This document shows, in pieces, positions 1 to 6,278 of a DNA stretch of 12,770 bases. The DNA is from Spirogloea muscicola (Eukaryota; Streptophyta; Zygnematophyceae; Spirogloeales; Spirogloeaceae): contig WELB01000203.1 in NCBI GenBank assembly GCA_009602725.1, positions 112,418 through 125,187 on the forward strand, given 5' to 3'. The position numbers were made by a program, and so were the translations under genes. The stretch's first letter is position 1. Each line of letters opens with the position of its first letter. The notes under the pieces were generated by a model. That model was not told the DNA's origin, made no database searches, and saw only the letters and a list, made by a program, of their open reading frames with translations.

Positions 1-524
1 TGTAACGAATGCTGTGGATCGCCAAGCCCGGGCTGCCGGCGGCGCAAGGAAAAGCGGGAGGCATTGGGATGGGGCCGCAACGGTAAAACTGAGCAACGGT
101 TACTGCAGGGGCAAGGGTCCAGGGGTCCGAGGTTGGGTGAAGAACTCACCCCCTCTCCCATCTCGGGTGCCCCCTTTATAGCCCGACGGACTGCGAGCCC
201 GGCCATACGGGCCCGGGTGGGATGTTCGGCACCCAGTCTCTCGTTGATGACCCGTCCACGACCTGTCGACGGCTAACAACGGCTACCACCGACAATCTAC
301 CCGTCACTCGCAGCTGACGGTCACTACCCCCAGGCTATCGTCAGCCGTCTATCATCCCCGTCAATACTAACGGCTAACAATGCCGTCAAGGCAGTCTACA
401 GCGCTGCCACCTCCCGTCGCCGTTCCAGCGCCAGCACCATGCTGTCTCGCGTGTCACGACTCCGGGTTGCGCCGCTCTCAGCTCTATATCAAAGCCACGC
501 TGCCCAGCCTGGTGAAATTGTCCG

Positions 525-615
525 TCTCCAGGCATCTGTCAAGCCTTTCCTGCGGCACTGACAGTCAATTTATTTATCAGCCGGATGAGGTATCTAATCT
601 CCAGGCATCTGTCAA
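525..615. repeat. Direct repeat of 18 bp, 73 bp apart
   Basis: TCTCCAGGCATCTGTCAA occurs at 525-542 and again at 598-615. The sequence after each copy is also loosely similar (a GC(A)CTGACA-type motif against GCATTGACA). This suggests an old, diverged tandem duplication of about 73 bp. No coding role is visible. Confidence 0.8.
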
Positions 616-645
616 TACATTACAGCTGCATTGACATTCCAGCCA

Positions 646-680
646 TGTAAATTCGTTACACAAACGAAGGCCATATGGCC
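646..680. repeat. Two adjacent palindromes (TGTAA-n5-TTACA; GGCCATATGGCC)
   Basis: TGTAA at 646-650 and TTACA at 656-660 form a 5-bp inverted repeat, so a TGTAA motif can be read on both strands. A perfect 12-bp palindrome, GGCCATATGGCC, follows at 669-680. TGTAA is the chlorophyte-type polyadenylation motif, so this could be a bidirectional 3'-end signal, but no flanking gene supports that. Confidence 0.5.
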
Positions 681-885
681 AAGTACAAAGGCTATCACAT
701 CACGTACATAATCTATAGCAGATTGACCCGCTCAGTAACCACGGGTCAATACATAAAGGTCGCTAATCGATGCCTGAATACCAGATTGCAGATATGAAGC
801 CCTTCTGCTACCAACTAGAGCTCGCCCAGCTTTCTGGTGCAAAGCATTAGCCTGAGCAAGCTGCAAACGGGCCGAAACTCATCGT

Positions 886-951
886 CGCACGAACGACAGA
901 TATGCAGCTGGCAAGCCCATCTCAGCCGGAAACACATCTGCCTGTCGTGCG
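886..951. repeat. Imperfect inverted repeat with nested TGGCAAG repeats
   Basis: The arm at 886-899 (CGCACGAACGACAG) matches the reverse complement of 942-951 (CTGTCGTGCG) apart from a four-base insertion, giving a possible bulged hairpin. TGGCAAGCCCA occurs at 909-919 and 978-988, and the related GTGGCAAGTC at 962-971. Function unknown. Confidence 0.5.
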
Positions 952-1636
952 TAAGCCTAGAGTGGCAAGTCTGCGAGTGGCAAGCCCACACATAGAAAGA
1001 ATTGCGGCTGCTGATAGTAAAGAATCGGCTGTAAACTGCCAGCCAGATGCATACAGGTGTAGATGACGGAGCCAAAGGCTAGGCAGACAGGGCGCCCTCA
1101 CTACCCCCGTGTCAGCAGTAGGAAGTCAGACGAGCTGAGGGGAGGAAGAGCAACCCCGCTGCGCAAACCAGAGGCTGCTGCAAGGGCGCGACCAGCCCGG
1201 CGATGCGAAGCAACCGCCTGGGACCGCTGTAGGCACATAGCGCCAGTGCCGTGTCCCTGGGCGGCTGGAAGGAGCGTGCAGTACACAGGCCCCGCTCGCT
1301 TGGCCGTGCTTCCACGAGAACGGGTCGCCCGTCCGCGTCACCTGGGGAGTTGTCTCAAGGAAGGCCTGATCTGGGGACGGCGAGAGCTGCGCGATGCTGA
1401 ACGGCAAAGTCGGGGGTCTCGGCCGGTGCGGGCGGCCGCCAGAGTCGCCGCTCGCGGCAACCAGCCGGCGCTGCTGGGCCTGGACCCTGGGTAATCTGGA
1501 AGCTGGCCGGCTCTGCACCCTAGTCTTACAATTTCCTGCAATCAGACTGCCGAGATTCGAGAACTCGCAGACGCGACCCCCGAGAAGCAGGCGGGACCAG
1601 GGGCGGCGACTCGCTCTGCCGCCACCGCCGCGTCGA

Positions 1637-1821
1637 CACGTGGCAGCCCGGCCAATCATGCGGCGCCGCCGCCAATCCGGAGATGCCGCCTGCACGGGGC
1701 CCCTCACCCTCCCTCCCCACCGACCACAGATGGTTACCTTATGGGCGCCTTGCTTTTGCGCGTCCACCCTCCCCCTACACGTGGGGGCACCCCGTGACCC
1801 CCCCCTCCCATTCATAAACCC
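1637..1821 (+). promoter_or_regulatory. Likely AMT1 promoter: G-boxes, CCAAT boxes, CATAAA box
   Basis: Two perfect G-box cores CACGTG lie at 1637-1642 (within ACACGTGGC) and 1778-1783 (within a larger near-palindrome, CCCCC-TA-CACGTG-GGGG). Two GCCAAT boxes lie at 1651-1656 and 1671-1676. A TATA-like TTCATAAA sits at about 1811-1818, some 120 nt before the AMT1 start codon. G-box and CCAAT motifs bind bZIP/bHLH and NF-Y factors in plants; assigning them to this gene is inference from position. I saw no motif that proves nitrogen regulation. Confidence 0.5.
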
Positions 1822-1873
1822 CTAGCCCCCCCCGCCCGCCGCCATATCACACCCCCACACTTCCCAATCCCCT

Positions 1874-1874
<1 letters not shown>

Positions 1875-1905
<31 letters not shown>
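1875..1905 (+). repeat. (GGC)10 microsatellite in the AMT1 5' leader
   Basis: Ten perfect GGC triplets lie 35 bases before the AMT1 start codon. They are probably in the 5' UTR. No ATG occurs between the CATAAA box and the AMT1 start, so no uORF is apparent. The frame leading into the ATG at 1940 has no stop through this tract, so an N-terminal extension from a non-AUG start cannot be excluded but is unlikely. Confidence 0.8.
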
Positions 1906-1906
<1 letters not shown>

Positions 1907-1939
1907 CAGCGGCGGCGCGCCCGCCGTGCCGTCGCCGCC

Positions 1940-4900
1940 ATGGCGTCGTCGTACGCGGCGCCGACGCTGTACTCGTACCCGTTCCAGTGCCAGGCCGGGG
2001 AGCTTGCCAACCTGACGGCGGCCGCAGGCGGCCCCGCCGCGCAGCTCCTCTGCGCCAAGCTGGACCTGCTGGGCGTCCAGCTGCAGTGGACCCAGATTGC
2101 GCTCGACAACACCTTCCTCCTCTTCTCCGCCTACCTCGTCTTCGCCATGCAGGTCGCGCCTCCCTCCCGGCCCCATTGCCAGAACTCCCCGGTCTCCGCC
2201 TGTCAACGTGGGTGACAATGTGGGTGAGGCCCGGCCTGACGAGCCGCGCCGTCGTTGGGGAGGAGGCAGCTGGGCTTCGCGATGCTGTGCGCGGGCACGG
2301 TGCGCGCCAAGAACACGATGAATATCATGCTCACCAACCTGCTGGACGCCGCCTGCGGCGGCCTCTCCTACTACCTCTTCGGCTTCGGGTTCGCCTTCGG
2401 CCGCGGTGCCAACCGCAACGGCTTCATCGGCACCAACTACTTCGCCCTCCACCACGTCCCCGACTACCACAACACCTTCGACTACAGCTTCTTCCTCTTC
2501 CAGGTCTGTGGAACTCGCCGCGGCGCTCCCAGCGCCGTCTCTGCAGAGGCGCACGCTTTGCAAGCTCTCACATAGGCCGCGGTTGGACGGCCCGAAGCGA
2601 CTGACGTTCTCGGCCTCTCATTACTCCTGTCTTCTCCTTCGTCACTTTCTCTCTGTTTTCTCTCTCCCACTCCTACGTCCACCATCACCTGCTGTCTCAC
2701 CTCCCTACTCCACCTCCATCCCCCCCCCCCTCCCTCCGCGGCCCTCCTAATGTCCCCTCTTTGCTTCTCTAAGACTCATATTTCTTTACCTCTTCCTCTC
2801 CTGCCCCCTCGTTTGCACTGCTGTGCACACGTGCAGTGGGCCTTTGCTATTGCAGCGGCGGGCATCACGTCGGGCTCAATCGCCGAGCGCACGCAATTCT
2901 CGGCGTATCTCATCTACTCGTGCTTCCTCACGGGCTTCGTGTACCCAATCGTCTCACACTGGGTGTGGTCGGCGGACGGCTGGATATCTGCGACCAACAC
3001 AGACCAGCTGCTCTTCCGCACCGGTGCCATGGATTGGGCGGGCTCCGGGGTCGTGCACATGGTTGGCGGCATCGCGGGCCTCTGGGGCGCCCTCATTGAG
3101 GGCCCCCGCATTGGCCGCTTCGACAAGGGTGGCAAGGTGGGCCCACCACCATCCACCACCCACCAAACCCGGCCATGACCATTTTCAATTAAGCACTAAA
3201 TGTCCTGTTCTGCAATCACAAGGTGCAAGTCTGGGTGGCTTCCTCACCGCGCATGCCATCACAGTGGCGTGCCTCACAGCCGTCACCAACAGCAGTCGCT
3301 CCTCTGGCCACGGCCTCATGTACGCCGCGGCAATGGGGCAATGCGGAAGCGTAGGTGGTGGCCATGAAGGCACACAGTGCGTCATTGGTGGTGCTCGGCA
3401 CGTTCTTGCTCTGGTTCGGCTGGTATGGATTCAACCCCGGCTCGTTCCTCCGTATCACGCCCAATTATACGGACACTCAGGTCAGTGTACAGAAGCTCTT
3501 CTGCTCTCTTTGCTAACCCCTGCTGAGGCTTTGACTTCCAAACTATATTGGCCTGACTTTCGTCTGCATCTCTACAGCAATTACTTGCACTTAAGCAAAA
3601 AAATCAGCAAATTAGAGCTGCTGAGCTCAAGCCGGCCGGCCATGGCTTCGTTGTGATAGCAAAGCCTGGGCATTAGGGCTTGCTCTCAGCGCGGCTGGCC
3701 TTGCTGGTGAGACAGGGCAACTGGACCTTCATCGGTCGGGCGGCGGTGACAACAACGCTCGCAGGGTCGGCGGCAGCCGTCACCACACTCTTTGGGAAGC
3801 GCGCGCTTGACGGGCACTGGAGTGTTCTCGACGTTTGCAATGGCCTCTTAGGGGGCTTTGCGGCCATCACCGCTGGCTGCCACGTGCTCGAGCCCTGGGC
3901 TGCCATCCTCTGCGGGTGAGCTAAGATAGAGGCTTAAATGTGCCCTCTTCGCAGCAACTCTTTGTATTTCGTCATTGTGGCATTGACATCCTTGGATAAG
4001 CTTCATCTTTCAATGTGGTGGCCACTGCCAATGGCACCCTCACAGCCTGCTGCCCTGGTCATGATGTGTAGATTTGTGGCGGCCTGGGTCCTGATGGGCC
4101 TTGTATTGCTGAGCGAGAAGCTCCACGTAAGGACGCCTCATTTCCTTCATGCTAGGCCCAGTAGTCTGTCTGGTGATTTACTGGGTCTGACTTTGGCAAG
4201 TCATGTGACATTGGCAAGTCCTTTTCAAGTGGAAGTCAAAGCTCATACAAGCTCTGAGTGCAGATTGTGTACGCTCAGCTAAGGGCTGCCTCTGGTGCTG
4301 GGTGCAGTTTGACGATCCCCTGCAGGCTGCGCAGCTGCACGGCGGCTGCGGGGCCTGGGGCCTCATCTGTGTCGGCCTGCTGGCCAAGAAGGAATTTGTG
4401 ATGGAGGTGAGTGAGCCTCCCATGGACCGGACTGCAAGAGCTGCGATAGTTGTACATTCGACAAGGTACCTTTGCCAACACTGCTTGCCGACCTTGTCAA
4501 AGAAAGGCATGCAGAGGTTAGCCGGTAGCCACTCTTAAGTACACACCCCAGTAATAGCAGATCGTGGTGGTTGCAGGCATACAGTCGGGGCAGCGGGACA
4601 CCGTATGGCCTCCTCCAGGGTGGCGGCGGCAAGCTCTTGGCGGCGCAGCTCCTCCTCATTATCTGTGTCGCGGCTTGGGTATCGGTCACCATGGGCCCCC
4701 TCTTCTTCCTCCTCCACCGCTTCAACCTCCTCCGCATCTCACCGGATGACGAGATCGCTGGCATGGACACCACGCGGCACGGCGGGTGAGGAGCCGTCAC
4801 TGCAGCAGCAACTGAAAGTGTGCCATGCAGCAGCACTCTGGCGGATAGAAAAAGCACTTAGATGGTGGCGGCTTGTGGTGGTGCTTCTACATTTCTGCAC

Positions 4901-5191
4901 GCGCAGTGTCTGTGTACCAATTTCGCCGCTGGCAACTCTGTGTAGCCATCGTGTCTGTAACGTAGTTTGAATGTGACATTGAAGCTAGCCACATGTCTTT
5001 GCTGACATCTGTTGCACCTTCGTGGCAGCTCTGCGTACAATGGTGAGGAGGCTGGAATGAAGCTGTATGCCCCTGATCACTTCAGGAAGCAGCAGGCAGC
5101 TGTTGGGCACCATGCGCGAACAACCGGCGTGACGCCAGATGACGAGCTGTCGAATGGGGGGATGGCCCGGAAGCGAGCAGAAAACGTCTGA
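1940..5191 (+). CDS. AMT1: AMT1-type ammonium transporter (9 exons)
   Basis: Plasma-membrane type ammonium transporter of the Amt/Mep/Rh family that takes up ammonium. Exons: 1940-2152, 2270-2503, 2837-3136, 3355-3480, 3716-3915, 4072-4126, 4308-4406, 4577-4785, 5029-5191, giving about 532 residues; introns are GT-AG. The start has a GCCGCC-ATG-G context. Motifs run in the plant AMT1 order: [135 protein letters not shown]. The twin channel histidines are at about 223 and 387. The C-terminal trans-activation motif GMDTTRHGG is present: Gly471 and Thr475 match Gly456 and the phosphorylated Thr460 of Arabidopsis AMT1;1. A hydrophilic tail of 53 residues follows, ending ARKRAENV. No frameshift or missing key residue is seen. 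The family is certain; exact splice sites are read by eye. Confidence 0.96.
2504..2836 (+). other. AMT1 intron 2 (333 nt)
   Basis: Intron between ...DYSFFLFQ and WAFAIAAAG. The donor is CAG|GTCTGT and the acceptor is CACGTGCAG|TGG. It is strongly pyrimidine-rich (about 2630-2815) and includes a run of ten C at about 2721-2730. I see nothing encoded in it on either strand. Confidence 0.9.
4193..4220 (+). repeat. TTGGCAAGTC direct repeat in AMT1 intron 6
   Basis: The ten-mer TTGGCAAGTC occurs at 4193-4202 and 4211-4220, within the intron at 4127-4307. A close relative (GTGGCAAGTC) is also at 962-971 upstream of the gene. No function is apparent. Confidence 0.6.
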
Positions 5192-5319
5192 GCACCTCAA
5201 GGAACCATGGTGCAAGGCTGGCGGCTGCCCTGCCCGTGCTTTCTTTGCTTTCAGATTAAGATCCCACTTGCATGTGGGTGGCTTATGTTGGAGTTCCTGT
5301 CAGTACGAGGTGCTCAGAC
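5186..5319. repeat. 13-bp inverted repeat spanning the AMT1 stop codon
   Basis: GTCTGAGCACCTC at 5186-5198, which includes the last Val codon and the TGA of AMT1, is the exact reverse complement of GAGGTGCTCAGAC at 5307-5319. The arms are 108 nt apart. In the mRNA they could pair into a long hairpin over the stop codon. Alternatively the arms could be terminal inverted repeats of a tiny (134 bp) MITE-like insertion, but no target-site duplication is visible at the ends. Confidence 0.7.
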
Positions 5320-5477
5320 ATGGTCTTTAGCTGACACTGGCGCTGCTAAGCATGCGCTTGAATCCAGTCGCCTTTTGGGTCGATCGAGAAGCTGTGAGCT
5401 GAGTTAGCTGCAACATGGCCACCCAAACGCTTCCAGGTTGTGCTGCAGGTTGGTGCTGTACTAACTGACGCCGCCAG

Positions 5478-5847
5478 CTTCTTCGGAAGTGGTATCAAGA
5501 TGTGCGTGTAAAGTATTGGCAACACAACATTTACTTGGCCGTCGTACATCCTCTGTACCGCTGGGCAGCCCTGGATACCAGATTGTAGTACCTCCCAGGC
5601 AGACAGTCACGTTTGCTAGAGCAGAAATCTTCGCGCGTCCCCAGTCGCTTGCCCGCCATACTGATTGTATCCTTTGCAGCAGCTACTGACTTAGAGCGGC
5701 AGGTAAGTCTCTCCTCACCTCAGCTCAACTGACTCATTGTCACTGACGCAGAACTACGTGGGCCCTGAGCTGCCCAGCCTGAGGCTCCACCTTTTGTGGA
5801 TGCTTTTTAAGGCGTCCTTTATTCGCACTCGGCTGGAGGACTGGTAG
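5478..5847 (+). other. Exon-like island of unknown identity, one in-frame stop
   Basis: After a textbook acceptor (TACTAACTGAC, then GCCGCCAG) the frame from 5478 reads LLRKWYQDVRVKYW... to ...ALDTRL, meets one TAG at 5586-5588, then stays open to 5702. There a good donor (CAG|GTAAGT) and acceptor (GACGCAG, ending 5751) would remove 49 nt and join ...ATDLERQ to NYVGPELPSLRLHLLW..., ending at TAG 5845-5847. I do not recognise the protein. Part of it loosely recalls the segment before the NPDQR motif of ABCD-type transporters, but that motif is absent. It could be a decayed gene, a 3' UTR exon or chance. The 49-nt intron is much shorter than all others here, and a second frame is also open over most of the first block. 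Confidence 0.25.
5507..5511 (+). terminator. Candidate AMT1 polyadenylation signal TGTAA
   Basis: This is the first TGTAA after the AMT1 stop, about 315 nt downstream. TGTAA is the usual green-algal polyadenylation motif. A second TGTAA on this strand lies at 6153-6157, but that one is inside the promoter of the next gene. Confidence 0.35.
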
Positions 5848-6133
5848 AAGAGAGTAGTGGCAGTGATAAACAACTGCTTGCCTGTTCCTGATCATCAGCA
5901 GCCGCTTTCTCTTGTTTACAGTGTGAGGTGTCAATAGGTCGAGTGAAAGTATGAAGTAAGCCGATCTTATTCATCTGGACCTTGTGCAATCATCTGTGGG
6001 CTGGCCTTTCACAGCTCTTGCCCCCTTTGCAAAGCAAGCTGCTTCTTAATGTCTAATGCCTTCAGCGAGTTCCCAGCTTGGCGGCCTGATGTGGACACTT
6101 ACGTCCCACTTAGTCCATCCGTTTGTATCTGGC

Positions 6134-6219
6134 TGGCTTTTATAGCCGCTCGTGTAACAGCAGTCCAATAGACTGCTGCTGCATAAACCCTGATACTCCC
6201 GAAAACCCTAATCCGGATT
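6134..6219 (+). promoter_or_regulatory. Compact promoter: TATA, CCAAT hairpin, telo-box
   Basis: TTTTATAG lies at 6138-6145, about 95 nt before the start codon. An 8-bp perfect inverted repeat (CAGCAGTC at 6158-6165, GACTGCTG at 6171-6178) presents CAATA in its loop, so that CCAAT is read across the stem-loop edge. CATAAACCC follows at 6182-6190, a plant telo-box AAACCCTAA at 6203-6211, and the palindrome AATCCGGATT at 6210-6219. In plants telo-boxes occur near transcription starts, often in housekeeping and translation genes. Assignment to the gene at 6240 is by position. Confidence 0.5.
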
Positions 6220-6239
6220 AAGCCGCACGCGTCGCCGCC

Positions 6240-6242
6240 ATG

Positions 6243-6277
<35 letters not shown>

Positions 6278-6278
6278 A
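6240..6278 (+). repeat. GCC microsatellite encoding poly-Ala, with one N
   Basis: Twelve GCC-type Ala codons follow the start codon, and the run ends at an undetermined base (6279). Length and the N should be treated as uncertain, since such repeats are prone to assembly error. The tract is in frame with the downstream conserved exons. Confidence 0.8.

Larger units (their letters stand above)
1..1630. other. Upstream region without a supportable gene
   Basis: I see no convincing gene here. Reading frames on both strands (for example 64-276 and 380-634 on plus, 815-1075 and 1126-1815 on minus) give Arg/Pro/Ser/Cys-rich translations with no family motif, and in the GC-rich part (about 1130-1800) several overlapping frames are open at once, as expected by chance at high GC. 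The stretch holds short direct repeats, palindromes and an inverted repeat, listed separately. The first five bases are TGTAA, which could be the 3' end of a gene lying left of the window, but nothing else supports that. Confidence 0.6.
5192..6130 (+). other. AMT1 3' UTR / intergenic region
   Basis: No complete gene is recognised here. The region holds the right arm of the inverted repeat, a strong acceptor-like tract at about 5245-5260 (pyrimidine run ending TTTCAG), a TACTAAC-type branch point with acceptor at 5459-5477, a TGTAA at 5507-5511, and an exon-like open stretch (5478-5847) described separately. Chlorophyte 3' UTRs can be several hundred nucleotides long and may contain introns, so much of it may simply be AMT1 3' UTR. 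Confidence 0.5.

Noticed and set aside
1126-1815. Minus-strand open frame of 229 codons upstream of AMT1
   Set aside because: Arg/Pro/Gly-rich with no recognisable motif, in a GC-rich stretch where several other frames on both strands are also open, and it overlaps the AMT1 promoter motifs.
1847-2604. Long open frames on both strands overlapping AMT1 exons 1-2
   Set aside because: They are shadows of the GC-rich AMT1 exons and the GGC repeat; the AMT1 frame carries the conserved protein.
5207-5407. 66-codon plus-strand frame after the AMT1 stop
   Set aside because: No family resemblance; it lies across the inverted repeat and probable 3' UTR.
5478-5585. Assignment of the island peptide to ABCD-type ABC transporters
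   Set aside because: Only a loose pattern (aromatic residues then LD-R-L) matches; the NPDQR motif and any nucleotide-binding motifs are absent, so no name is given.
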